This document shows positions 8,892 to 18,440 of a stretch of 64,000 bases of DNA, piece after piece. This DNA is from Dyadobacter sp. 3J3 (GTDB lineage: Bacteria; Bacteroidota; Bacteroidia; Cytophagales; Spirosomataceae): assembly GCF_009801115.1 (NCBI RefSeq), contig NZ_VTOL01000002.1, positions 1 through 64,000 of the forward strand, read 5' to 3'. The notes under the pieces are model-generated. The model was not told the DNA's origin and did not search any database. It worked only from the letters and a program-made list of their open reading frames with translations. Position 1 is the stretch's first letter, and the number at the start of each line of letters is the position of its first letter. Position numbers and translations under genes: made by a program.

Positions 8892-9552
8892 CAGTAGTAA
8901 GTTAGATATATGCTGTATTTAATCAAAATAGGATTAAATAGCAATAAGGTATCTGACATTATCATCTAATCTGGCACTACTTCCTTGCCTTAATTTTTTT
9001 TCTTTGTATTGACGGCCAACAGCGTTGATTCATTTTACAGCAACATTCAACAATTGCTAATAGCTATTGGGAATGTCTCGCAAGTGTATTGAAGGTCTTC
9101 CGTTCATCTGGAGACTATGGAGTTGCTTAATACTTCCTGTACAATGCTTATGGTACAGATAGAGGCATTCTTGTAGTTTTCCAACGCTGTCGAGATTTGA
9201 GACGCTCTCTTTGAATTTTTTAAATCATCTCGATTGATAGTTTTCTTACAGAAATGTTTGGAAAAGCAAGCTTGGCTTTGGGACTAGTCACCTGATCGAT
9301 TGCTGGTGTCTATCAAACGCAAAGGTAGTCTTCGCCAAATAATGGTCAAGGACTGAGCAAGTTCCGTCTTTGCCGGAACCCTTGACCTATATTTTGCTTT
9401 CGGCTGGCTTTGCATTAAATACACACCGATGGGCATTTACTAATTGCCAAGTTCAACTTGTAATTGTCATAAGACGCTTGCTATTGGCAATATACCATTT
9501 GAAAACGCTTATTGAATTACAATCCTTATTCAATTAATTAGCATGTAAAGCC
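8892..9552. other. Gene-free stretch
   Basis: No ORF of credible composition on either strand. The DNA is AT-rich without clear repeats; it probably holds the promoter of the DUF2971 gene at its left end and the end of the transcript from the 9553-11098 genes at its right end. Confidence 0.5.
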
Positions 9553-10347
9553 CTATCCGGTTTTTTTGTTTTTATTTAATGTTTCTAATTCAATAACTTG
9601 ATTAAGTCCATTCCGGTATATAAAAACTCTGTCAAACACTGACTCGATCTGGCTCGTTGACGGGAAATTGAAATCGAAATAGGAGGTGAAGCGCTTATCA
9701 TTTTCGACCATCAAAAGCCATATCTCTGCATATTTTTTAAGGTAATTCGCTGGTTTTTCGTTCTTTTTACTCAGCGCAGTAAGAAAGGCGGAACTGCTAA
9801 AAATTGGAGGGACAACTCCTCCGGTCACTGGCGACCAGCACGAGTCATCCCGATAGTTTGTATTACTGATCGTGATCGACTCGATCTTTTCAGGAAGTAT
9901 TTCTTTTCCGTCTTCTAAATCGTAGCCATCAAAGTCTATCGTAGATCTTTCCGCAGGAATATGGTTCGCTACAAAGTTTGCAATAAATGGACTTAGCGTT
10001 TTGACATCACTTTTCGCCAGTGAAACAGGAATACTCCCCAGTCTTAGTCCATACTCAGTTTTGAAACTTACATGAACATTGAGTTTGATTTTATTTGTCT
10101 TGAAATATAGCGATTCAGCCTTCTGCATAATTTGCTCCCCCACAACTTCGTGGATTTTGGGGTCCACATTATTAGTATCTTTTTGGTGAATGAGCTGGGT
10201 GTGTTCAATGCCAATCAACCCGCGGGGCGTTTCTAAAAAGAAATCGGGCTCCGGAGGTTCCTGACTTATTGGCAAAATGTCTGGATAAAACCCGGAAACC
10301 TGCCAAAAGGATCGTAAATGGGCTTCCTCAATCTGCTGCTTTTCCAT
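9553..10347 (-). CDS. PD-(D/E)XK-like protein of unknown role
   Basis: 264 aa. Residues about 33-52 read PDFFLETPRGLIGIEHTQL, which resembles a PD-(D/E)XK nuclease core (Asp on one strand, Glu-x-His/Thr on the next), although the usual Lys is absent. The C-terminal part has aromatic strands (EIWLLMVENDKRF, FDRVFIYRN). It lies 4 bp downstream of the GNAT gene on the same strand, so the two are likely co-translated. Restriction-like or degraded nuclease function is an inference; the missing Lys weakens it. Confidence 0.5.
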   Translation of the reverse strand: MEKQQIEEAHLRSFWQVSGFYPDILPISQEPPEPDFFLETPRGLIGIEHTQLIHQKDTNNVDPKIHEVVGEQIMQKAESLYFKTNKIKLNVHVSFKTEYGLRLGSIPVSLAKSDVKTLSPFIANFVANHIPAERSTIDFDGYDLEDGKEILPEKIESITISNTNYRDDSCWSPVTGGVVPPIFSSSAFLTALSKKNEKPANYLKKYAEIWLLMVENDKRFTSYFDFNFPSTSQIESVFDRVFIYRNGLNQVIELETLNKNKKTG

Positions 10348-10351
10348 CGGT

Positions 10352-11098
10352 TTAATTTGATTTGGGTAGATTCGTAAAGATCAAAAAGTCGTCAAAAACG
10401 ATCTGCTGCTTCCCCCATCTTGAAATTTGGCAGTCGTTGAAACAAGTAGTTCCCATACCCCATTTAATTCGCCAGTCGTAATGACACGGATGAATGATGG
10501 GTACTTTTAAATTTTCCGAGCCTTCAATAAAATCCAGATTCCAGGTCCAGGTAGGCCTTAAGGCATCTGTGTTAATAAACTCACGGTCCCACAGCTGAAG
10601 ATAATGCCGCGATGGAATATCATCTGATACTTTTTGGCAACGTACCAGGGTTTTATAAAGCTGCTTGTTTTTAATTTGAAAGTTTTGCTCGTCTTCAAGA
10701 AACATGTCTTCAAATCCAAACTTTTTCCAAATCACCTCAGATGATGCTGGCGCACATTGAAGTGAAATGACTAAAATGCCGTTTTGTTCAAGAAAAGCAA
10801 ATAAGCTGGACAATAATATTTTCGAATATCCTTTGCCCCGTTCTGATGGCTGGATTTCTGTAAACTCAATTACAGCAGATAGCCGGGAAGTTATTCTCCA
10901 TGCTGCAAATCCAATGGTTCGCCCTTCAACTGAGGCAATGATTACTTGCTTTTTCTGAAACCAAGATTTGATTTCTTCCCATTTATAATAAAAACCCTCG
11001 TTAGCTGTTCGATCCTCCTCAAAAAGCCATTTTTCAATTTTAGAGATCTGTTGAGAGCTAGGGTTAAATGAAGTCGTAATATTTTTAACTGATTCCAA
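10352..11098 (-). CDS. GNAT-family N-acetyltransferase with an extra C-terminal domain
   Basis: 248 aa. Residues about 50-140 form a GNAT domain: IASVEGRTIGFAAWRI, the acetyl-CoA loop in ERGKGYSKILL and the C-terminal KFGFED signature. The last 90 residues (YLQLWDREFINTDALRPTW, HPCHYDWRIKWGMGTT) are outside the usual fold and unidentified. It transfers an acetyl group from acetyl-CoA to an unknown acceptor. It is 52 bp downstream of the 298-aa zinc protein gene and 4 bp upstream of the PD-(D/E)XK-like gene. Confidence 0.75.
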   Translation of the reverse strand: MESVKNITTSFNPSSQQISKIEKWLFEEDRTANEGFYYKWEEIKSWFQKKQVIIASVEGRTIGFAAWRITSRLSAVIEFTEIQPSERGKGYSKILLSSLFAFLEQNGILVISLQCAPASSEVIWKKFGFEDMFLEDEQNFQIKNKQLYKTLVRCQKVSDDIPSRHYLQLWDREFINTDALRPTWTWNLDFIEGSENLKVPIIHPCHYDWRIKWGMGTTCFNDCQISRWGKQQIVFDDFLIFTNLPKSN

Positions 11099-11150
11099 AT
11101 TTAATTTGATAAGATGAAGTTTGCGTACGCGCGAAATTGATTGAAGGCCT

Positions 11151-12047
11151 TTATTTATTTTTCGATTTATCCCTTAGGTATTCCAGAATTTGTCCCAAAT
11201 CTTTATTCTTAACATCTCCCCATTTTTTCAAAGTTCTTTCTTCTATTTTTTGTTTTTGAGCTTGACTCATGCTGCCAAGAGCGTTTTCTAACTGATTAAT
11301 TCTATCTAATAATGTGTATCCTATGTTAGGATCGTTTATAAATCCATCATTTACTCGGTAGCTTCCGCCACTAATAAAAATTTCTGTATCTGTGAATTGT
11401 TTTTCGTCGATATTTGAGACTGGAATTATAAATAGGAACCGAGGGATTTTTAGAAAAGCCACATGGTAGGTATTTCCATCATCAATTACTCCGGAATCGA
11501 TATTCCTAGCCATGTATTTTACAGCCCGATCGGTGATCTCTTTCTCCAGATTTGAGGTGTTCCGCATCACATCAACCCCAATAAGTAAATGTAACTTGTT
11601 GAAGCGTTCTAGCGTCCCGTTGTCCAAAAGGTAATTCTTCCATTGTTTTTCAGCTTCCAGCAAATATGGATAAGTGCTGAACTGCTTTTCTTCTTGCAGT
11701 AAGCCATGGTGCAGTGTCCTCCAGAATACTGAAATTACAAATTTAAAAAGTCTTTCGTCATACTTAAATTCTGTGACAGAATCATTGACAACTGGGTGAA
11801 AAATCGACTTCGCTACGTAGGTCTCGAGTTTCCCAAAACGATCTTCACAATTTGCGCATAGCATATATGACTTAAAACCATCTTGACGCCTGCGATTTAC
11901 GTCATCTGCCGACCTAAGAAATCCGTCGCCGGTTTCCTTAAGCCAATTCATGATAAATTTCGGATAAATATGGCTATGTTGAAGTGTGGTATTCGAGTTG
12001 CACAATTTGCAGTACCCTTCATTTTTATTACTTTGATCTGATAGCAT
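11151..12047 (-). CDS. CxxC/HxH zinc protein, HNH-like
   Basis: 298 aa. The N-terminus has CKLCNSNTTLQHSHIYPKF (two Cys, then His-Ser-His) and, 40 residues later, LCANCEDRFGKLE (two Cys, then Glu), which together look like a zinc-bound HNH or treble-clef fold. The middle contains an alpha-helical region (FVISVFWRTLHHGLLQEE) and the C-terminus is charged and coiled. Proteins of this layout occur widely as orphan genes in accessory regions; a nuclease role is inferred from fold only. Confidence 0.55.
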   Translation of the reverse strand: MLSDQSNKNEGYCKLCNSNTTLQHSHIYPKFIMNWLKETGDGFLRSADDVNRRRQDGFKSYMLCANCEDRFGKLETYVAKSIFHPVVNDSVTEFKYDERLFKFVISVFWRTLHHGLLQEEKQFSTYPYLLEAEKQWKNYLLDNGTLERFNKLHLLIGVDVMRNTSNLEKEITDRAVKYMARNIDSGVIDDGNTYHVAFLKIPRFLFIIPVSNIDEKQFTDTEIFISGGSYRVNDGFINDPNIGYTLLDRINQLENALGSMSQAQKQKIEERTLKKWGDVKNKDLGQILEYLRDKSKNK

Positions 12048-12168
12048 ATTTGAACTAGATTACTTTTTGGGTTGAGGTTTTATTATGGGGTTAAACAAAT
12101 TGTTGAAACCGATAAACGTTTCCTTAATGTCTATATCTTCAAGGCATGCAATGATTTACTCGAATGTA

Positions 12169-13890
12169 TCATACACGCGGGGTGTTAAAATCTAAAGCGG
12201 TAGCCAATCGTTTAAGCAGTGCTTTTTTGTCTGAGTAGGGGAGAACGATATCATGCATTATTGAGCGAAATCCCTTAAGTTTTGCCAGATGCTCTTGCTG
12301 ATTTCGGGGTCTTTTTCGTATAATGTCTTTCTTACGTGTGAAATAAACCTGCATTATATCCGAGATAGTTGTTTTGCTCGATTGAATCAAAAATTGCATG
12401 TCAATTATATCTCGAAGATGGACCAGCGTAACGTTCCTTACTTTGTGTCGTCTAACAGGTCTTTCTTTGAGTAATTTGCTGAATTCGTCGCTAACGATAT
12501 TCTGTATACCGTCTAGCGAAAAGAAATCGTCTGTATAGACGATTATTGGATAAATAATCAGGCTTCTTATTTCTCGGGCAGCGAAGTCATAAAACTCGAA
12601 GCCGCCTTCTTCAATATTTTGAATGACATTAATAAGCTGGCCGACTCCTTTTCTGCGATTGTTGTCAGGACTGTAAACCAACTTTTTAAAAATTTCAGCT
12701 TTGATTCTGGCAGCATCCCGAGATTGTTTTACTTGAGCATTCATGATACTGTTTTTGAACTCAAATAGAAATAGTTTGTTGCCCTGTCTAGCATAATAAT
12801 CTGAATATTCAAACTCGTTAAATTGATTACCTGGAACAGTCACTACGTATTTTTTTGGAGGGAAACACTCTGCCACGTAACCGTAAAACAGATGTGACTC
12901 GGCAAAATCTTGACCTAAAAGCTGCAAGAAATCCCCAAAGGTCTTATGGGTAGCTTTAATAGATGAATGTTGAAAGAAGTCAAATAGTAAGCCCTGATAG
13001 ATTTTATCAACAAAAAAGTTATTATGAAGGGGATAGTAATTTCCGTTTACTTCTTTGATGAGGGGCCTGGATCTTAACAATTTGAAGTCGGAATCAGGTT
13101 GATGCTTGGCAGCTAAATCTGAAAAAGTATGGGCTGCTAGATCATACGCTATCGAATCGAAAAATGGTATTACGTGTACAGCCTCATCTGGGATGCCAAA
13201 TCCGAAAGATCTACCCGAAATACCCTCACCGTATACAGTCAGAAGATGTGACAAATATTCATTGGGGTTTTTTACTTGTTTGTTTGCTAAAAACTCCACC
13301 AAGTAATTTTTTAGCTTTTCGTTTTCGGATAGAAAAACAAAGAAAGACTTTGCTAACAGCGTCTGATATATGACATCTTTTGTATGTATGAACTCGTATT
13401 GAGAGGCTTGATTCACTAAGAGCATATCCGGGAGGTTGGCTATCACAGGGTCCAATCCTTTAACTACATCAGCGTCAAAAATACTATTTATGATAAGCCA
13501 TGCCTCAAATAAAGTCATTTCGTCTTCGATATCTTTTTTGTGTTTTTCAGGGAGGTCATTGAAATTGAGAATGATTCGCTCAGTTAAACGGAGAAGCGTA
13601 GCCGAAGCAAACAGAATCACCTGATGGCCCTGACGTTGAGTATGCTTTTTGAACAGGATATAATTTTTCTTAACTTCAAAACGAGTTGGCTCAGCAAACG
13701 GGTAAATCCATTTCCATAAAATATCTTCTTGTTCAGCCAAATTTGTTTGGGATAGGTGCACTTTACTATTCATAAAAGCAACGGCTTTTAATAAATCTTT
13801 CGACGATGTTCTTGATAGCACTTCATCGAGATCTGGCAACTGGATTCCAGGAAAAATATCTTCATATTTTGGGAAAATACCGAAGGCCAT
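12169..13890 (-). CDS. Large protein with a PD-(D/E)XK-like segment near the C-terminus
   Basis: 573 aa, soluble. The first 300 residues are helical and unrecognised. Around residue 365-390 the stretch FEYSDYYARQGNKLFLFEFKNSIM has the layout of a PD-(D/E)XK nuclease core (Asp, then Glu-x-Lys after a beta strand), followed by a helix rich in Arg and Lys. It may therefore be a DNA- or RNA-cutting protein. It stands alone, 121 bp upstream of the zinc protein gene on the same strand. Its function is unknown; the location between other accessory genes suggests defence or conflict. Confidence 0.5.
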   Translation of the reverse strand: MAFGIFPKYEDIFPGIQLPDLDEVLSRTSSKDLLKAVAFMNSKVHLSQTNLAEQEDILWKWIYPFAEPTRFEVKKNYILFKKHTQRQGHQVILFASATLLRLTERIILNFNDLPEKHKKDIEDEMTLFEAWLIINSIFDADVVKGLDPVIANLPDMLLVNQASQYEFIHTKDVIYQTLLAKSFFVFLSENEKLKNYLVEFLANKQVKNPNEYLSHLLTVYGEGISGRSFGFGIPDEAVHVIPFFDSIAYDLAAHTFSDLAAKHQPDSDFKLLRSRPLIKEVNGNYYPLHNNFFVDKIYQGLLFDFFQHSSIKATHKTFGDFLQLLGQDFAESHLFYGYVAECFPPKKYVVTVPGNQFNEFEYSDYYARQGNKLFLFEFKNSIMNAQVKQSRDAARIKAEIFKKLVYSPDNNRRKGVGQLINVIQNIEEGGFEFYDFAAREIRSLIIYPIIVYTDDFFSLDGIQNIVSDEFSKLLKERPVRRHKVRNVTLVHLRDIIDMQFLIQSSKTTISDIMQVYFTRKKDIIRKRPRNQQEHLAKLKGFRSIMHDIVLPYSDKKALLKRLATALDFNTPRV

Positions 13891-14105
13891 TATTTGGGTT
13901 TATTTGTTAGGTTAATTAATTCACAGTGACATTTCCGGGGTCCAGATTCCTGACTTATACGCGCAATCTGGTTTATCGATCTATTGAAGGCGAATTGATG
14001 AGAAAAAACTGTCGCGCGTCTTCCGCTGGATTGCTTATTTGATCATTGGCTTCCGATGTCTTGTAGTCGCTTAATTTTGCACCCTCTGTTACTTTTTTCT
14101 TGTGT

Positions 14106-14813
14106 TTAAGATGGTTTATTGAATTTCTCCAACATGATCTTAAAGGCCTCCTTTTTGTCTGGGAAAGTATAAATCACCTCAGATATAATACTAAAATTGC
14201 TACCGTTGTACCCCATCCACGTCCACACAATATCACCGCCTATGCCAACCTGTTGACTAGCAAGTCTCTGATCGTCTTCCGATTTTTGTATACTTATAGC
14301 TCGCTTAATGATACTCTTTGCATTTAGCTCTTCATTTTGAAACACCAGCTCCATTTTGTTGGTTATGCCGCTTACCGCTGGCTTCGTAAGGAGCTCTCCA
14401 TCCTTAAACGATGGCAACTTCTTCCATTGAAAATCAGTCTTGCATAGATCCATAAACAGATAATATCCTTTAAAAATGCTTTCTTTATCATCGAAGCCAT
14501 ACAGGAAAATTGTTCCAAATGCATCGTCTATCCCCACTTTTCTTAATTCAACAGCAAACTTGGCCAGATCAATTTCTAGAATACTTCGAATATCAAGGCC
14601 AATGTATTGCCTAAGAAAGTCGTAAAATGTGTTTCCAATAAAATGAAATCCTGTTATTCCAAATAAGGATTTAAGATGTGGAACATGATAAACCTTAGAT
14701 GTAAAGTATGCGGGTGTTAGCCGAAGCTCTCCCTCTTCCCAAGGTTTACAGGCCAAAGTGTCAGAGCCGAGCATTACTTGATCATCCAATAATATACCTA
14801 CAATTGCACTCAT
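14106..14813 (-). CDS. Proteasome-fold (Ntn hydrolase-like) protein
   Basis: 235 aa. It starts MSAIVGILLDDQVMLGSDTLA, which matches the first strands of HslV or proteasome beta subunits (nucleophile-strand-GADS pattern), followed by SKVYHVPHLKSLFGITG where these proteins have the Lys and turn, and a late QVGIGGDIVW where they have the GSGG turn. If the initiator Met is removed, Ser2 would be the N-terminal nucleophile in place of Thr. The substrate is unknown. It is the most upstream gene of the minus-strand series; about 1 kb of gene-free DNA lies before it. Confidence 0.5.
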   Translation of the reverse strand: MSAIVGILLDDQVMLGSDTLACKPWEEGELRLTPAYFTSKVYHVPHLKSLFGITGFHFIGNTFYDFLRQYIGLDIRSILEIDLAKFAVELRKVGIDDAFGTIFLYGFDDKESIFKGYYLFMDLCKTDFQWKKLPSFKDGELLTKPAVSGITNKMELVFQNEELNAKSIIKRAISIQKSEDDQRLASQQVGIGGDIVWTWMGYNGSNFSIISEVIYTFPDKKEAFKIMLEKFNKPS

Positions 14814-15837
14814 GATAGAAAGTTATATTATTATTATGGGAATTCTTTACAACATACTAACTTTAATTGAACATTGGCATATCAAAAATTTGTGTTCGGT
14901 AACGGAGTTCACAGTTACAATAACGATTTCTTACTAATTGGACTTTTTGCCTGGCAATTTGATGAAACAGGCAAAGAGCTTATTATCAAGAGTCTTTGTC
15001 AACAAGAAGGTCGTTGAGATATCTCTTGCGGGCATTGCGAATTTAGACTACAACTGTATAACTCGTAGACCTATGTTAACCTCTCGCCCAGGATGGCCCT
15101 CTTTTCAAAGTCGAAGGAATACTCTGCTCCGCTGAAAAACAGGAGAATCCGTTTCTGTCAATTCCCAGGCGGTACGAAGGGGGAATGAATCTTATCGGTG
15201 TTGTGCTGTCTTACCGTTGATAAATTTCTGACTGGTCAATTCTGACCGAGACATAGTATTTCAAAGTCCGATTGTTGGTGGTTCAAGATTTCTCTGGTTT
15301 CCTGAAGTCATATCATTTCCAGAAGAGTATTCCTTGTTGAGTATTTGATTTGTAGTGGATTATTTGACCAATAAACTTGTATGCAGTTCGAATTCTGCGA
15401 CGTAGTCTGATGATCACACCGTCCGAATTCTCCGGCTTAACGTCATAAACTTAGATTTCTGACATTGTCGTATCTGTGCCATTTGGCATTTTCCAGGTTT
15501 AATCAACTTTCTCCTGCAAACCTGGGGATTTCGGTGTCAGTGATCATTGAGATAAGGAAATCGAAATCCTCTAAAATCTGGAGTGGCAATTGAATTTAAA
15601 TGGCGAATTATAAGAAAAAGAGGCTAAGGTAAAACGCTTTCGCAAAAATGGTCAGTTTAACATGAAGCTTGTTGGTCAAGGAATCCGAGTTTTACATTCT
15701 AGATGTTCTAAGTGGTATATATGTCTATGTTTTCTAACAGAGTCTTTCCAAATTGCCGATAGTTTCTGCGTCAGGTAATCCATCTCTGTCAAAGTAATGT
15801 ATGAAATAGTTCTCAGAATAGATTTAATTTCAGTGAA
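14814..15837. other. Gene-free stretch with IS-like debris
   Basis: No credible coding frame. At 15232-15285 (TGGTCAATTCTGACCGAGAC...) and 15419-15432 (GTCCGAATTCTCC) are pieces that recur in altered form at 17548-17620. GGAGAATTCGG occurs on the other strand at 7041 and 17448. I take these as worn ends of an IS (possibly IS21-like). A promoter for the gene at 15838 should lie near 15780-15830. Confidence 0.4.
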
Positions 15838-16761
15838 ATGTTTGATTTTTATTTCCAGTCAGGTGAGTTTGTAGGGGATAACAGCGACTTATTGAGCTTT
15901 CTTTCAGATTTCGTCGTTCAAATTGCCGGAACCTTTGTTGGCGCTTGGTTTGCAATAAAATTGTATCGTAAACAAACTCAGGATCAGATTGACAAGAGTA
16001 TTAAAGATATTGAAAACAGGGATCTTGATAACATGCGTTATTTAGACTTCATGTTGAGAAATTCAATTAGCGCGGCTGACGGGCTTGTAAAGAGTTTCAA
16101 ACAGCTGGCTGAGGAATTTTCAAAAGCAAATAATTCTTTGCCGGATCTCGAGATTTTTACATCTTACAGCGACATTGATCGGATAGCCAAAGTTATTAAT
16201 CAAAGTGATTTTTACCATTCCTATAACAACCTAAACCGGAAATACAGGTTTGACTTAAAAAATGATTCGCTCTATTACGTATTTGTAAATATTGATTCTT
16301 TATACCATAATATTAATAATGGTGTAGCATTTAAAAAGGATAGAAGTAATGAGTTGGAAAAGACAACAAATAATGTAATAAAAATTATCGTCCTTCAAAA
16401 TACGAGTATTGAACTGTTATCAAAGGAGAAAGAATATGTAAAAAATTTGAGAAGAATAAGGGACGAATATACTAGAATGACAAGTATTAGTCACCTTGAT
16501 CGATTGTATAAAATACAGATACGTACTGAAGCAATCACTGATTTAATCAATTCTATTGATTTATCAAAGATTGAAGAAAGCGTCGTAAATATTCACAACC
16601 TCAATAGCGAGATAAAGACCCAGTTGAATTATCTGCGAATGCTATACTTGAACTTGATGGATGGAATTGTGAACTACACAGAAATGTTTGACCAAAGTGC
16701 TGATAATCTAAAAAGGCATAGTAAACATCTGAGCAATTTTATTCGCGGTATGGAATTGTAA
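15838..16761 (+). CDS. Membrane-anchored coiled-coil protein of unknown function
   Basis: 307 aa. One transmembrane helix near the N-terminus (about residues 25-45, FVVQIAGTFVGAWFAIKLY) is followed by a long charged, helical cytoplasmic region (DQIDKSIKDIENRDLDNM; KEKEYVKNLRRIRDEY; a final helical stretch about 250-300). It resembles small single-span proteins that often act as membrane partners in phage defence or sensing, but no family is recognised. The next gene starts 62 bp downstream on the same strand. Confidence 0.6.
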   Translation: MFDFYFQSGEFVGDNSDLLSFLSDFVVQIAGTFVGAWFAIKLYRKQTQDQIDKSIKDIENRDLDNMRYLDFMLRNSISAADGLVKSFKQLAEEFSKANNSLPDLEIFTSYSDIDRIAKVINQSDFYHSYNNLNRKYRFDLKNDSLYYVFVNIDSLYHNINNGVAFKKDRSNELEKTTNNVIKIIVLQNTSIELLSKEKEYVKNLRRIRDEYTRMTSISHLDRLYKIQIRTEAITDLINSIDLSKIEESVVNIHNLNSEIKTQLNYLRMLYLNLMDGIVNYTEMFDQSADNLKRHSKHLSNFIRGMEL

Positions 16762-16823
16762 ACCAGCTCCCAAAGTTTTCACCAAAATAAGAAATAATTG
16801 TATTCACCTTCAATGTAAATATA

Positions 16824-17252
16824 GTGAAAAACCACTTAGTAAATTTATTACTAGAGCAGTACAAACAACATTTTCTGTTTGGAGATCTGGAAAAAAGGGG
16901 TATTGACCTGAACAATGTTGCTGTTAATAATTTAGATATTGTTCTTGACATAGTTGGTTTTCCAAAGGATAATTCCAGAGAATACGATTTGATGACATTA
17001 GAAAATGAGAATTCAATTCCACGTTCCGGAAAAAGAAGTAAGGATAAGAATCTTTTTTTGCGGGACTGGCTATGGGATAAGCATTATGAAATATGCAGCG
17101 ACCTGAATGAAGGAAAGGAGATATTTATTACGGATAAAGGATTGGAAATCAAATCCGGTGCGCAAGAAACAGAAGTTCGTGAGCGGCTACTGGAATACGT
17201 CGAATGGCTGAATATTGAATTTTCCAAATTGGGTACCAATAGACCAGATTAA
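16824..17252 (+). CDS. Hypothetical protein, 142 aa
   Basis: Start chosen at the ATG-like codon at 16824 (GTG AAA AAC CAC). It is soluble and acidic, without membrane segments. A middle motif reads NLFLRDWLWDKHYEICSDLNEGKEIFITDKG and the end is a helix (ERLLEYVEWLNIEFSKL). No family is recognised. Spacing and strand suggest it is expressed with the membrane protein at 15838. Confidence 0.5.
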   Translation: MKNHLVNLLLEQYKQHFLFGDLEKRGIDLNNVAVNNLDIVLDIVGFPKDNSREYDLMTLENENSIPRSGKRSKDKNLFLRDWLWDKHYEICSDLNEGKEIFITDKGLEIKSGAQETEVRERLLEYVEWLNIEFSKLGTNRPD

Positions 17253-17314
17253 TCAACGCTATTTTTGATGGGAAGATAATATCTAACTATCGGCAGTTGC
17301 TCACATTTATTATT

Positions 17315-17482
17315 ATGACTTGGGATACTTTCCAAACTTACGGACTTAGCCATCAATCGGCGTTTGAAACGTTAAACAATCAGCTTTTTGAGAGGTACAT
17401 TAGAAGAACCTATCAAAATGATGTATCCGCGTTGCACACGGTTGGAGAATTCGGATGGCTTGACCATGTGATTCCGTGGTAG
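17315..17482 (+). pseudogene. N-terminal fragment of a larger protein, cut off by IS-like debris
   Basis: ATG at 17315 begins MTWDTFQTYGLSHQSAFETL and continues NNQLFERYIRRTYQND. The pattern WDxFxTYG...AFExLxNQLFERW recalls the N-terminus of large accessory-region proteins of unknown function. Homology breaks at about 17443, where GGAGAATTCGGATGGC, an IS-end-like sequence, begins and leads to a stop at 17480. Confidence 0.45.
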
Positions 17483-17572
17483 ATTGACCCCCGACATAAT
17501 ACTGTTTATCAATAGTTAAATAAATATAAATCAATTATTTAGCTTGGTCAATTTCAACCGAAACGACATGTC

Positions 17573-18263
17573 TTAAATTTCCGAATTGTGGTGATCTATG
17601 GGTCCGAATTCTCCACCTAGATTCGCACCAAAGTCAAATTTCTGCAAGTACCTTTTTTGAGTCTCGTCATTGACCGGGTCACCGAAAATGCTTTTTTCCT
17701 TGATAAGATTGCCTTGAGCACCCTTCCCGCGTAGGCTGGCACTGGTGAGTGCACTCACGTAGGGGCCGGCTTGTAGTCGAAACCGATGTAGTTTCAGGCT
17801 AAGACTTGCCGGAAAAAGATCGATGTAGTTGGCGCGCAACTTTGCGCTTCAGTCTTCGAAAAGCGAGTCTTTGGGCGTAACCCCAAGGTTCCTTTGGCCA
17901 AACGCCAGCTCGTGGCTTAACATCCATTTTTTGCTCAAATGGGTACGTACAAATATTGCCGCATGGTATCCTGTCCGAAGGATGGTTTGCCCGTTTGAGA
18001 AAACGTAATCCAAATCATTTCCGCGAATATATGTCACGTTAAGGCCGCCGATAATGCCCCATTTAACAGGTTTTAGCAAAGCATTGGGTAGGAGTGGATT
18101 GCTTATCGAATGATGCCATCCCGCCAGAGTATGGTCCCAGCCAGAGCTTTCCGCTCACGTCCTGAGATATTTCAACAACAGAATTAGAGGGAATACCGCT
18201 GTTGCCAATGTGATAAGTGGTCCATCGCCCTGCTCGGAGCCCGAGAATTTGAAACCCGGGCAA
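17573..18263 (-). pseudogene. Remnant of propeller and beta-barrel coding sequence, frameshifted
   Basis: Three overlapping minus-strand frames follow one another. 18263-18063 encodes a two-component-regulator-type propeller repeat (NSGIPSNSVVEISQDVSGKLW, GGMASFD). 18079-17849 encodes PVKWGIIGGLNVTYI and LSHELAFGQRNLG, and 17839-17573 encodes QAGPYVSALTSASLRGKG and DFGANLGGEFG, both typical of PorT-like outer-membrane beta-barrels. Frameshifts join them near 18070 and 17845. Neither end is complete. Confidence 0.6.
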
Positions 18264-18440
18264 AATTAGGCTCTACGCCCCAGGGGGATTTGTACCGGGA
18301 TAGGATATACAGAAAGATGGATGCACTAAAAAACAAATCATAATTTCTATGATCATCTTTCCCTCACGCAGGCGCCGCAGTGTACACTTCGTTTAGCTTG
18401 ATCAGGTAAATATGCTCAAGCTTGTTTACCATGCTTAGCG

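Noticed and set aside
10352..11098. GNAT gene as a TacT-like toxin with an antitoxin
   Set aside because: No ribbon-helix-helix or other antitoxin gene is adjacent; the 248-aa size is also too large for that toxin type.
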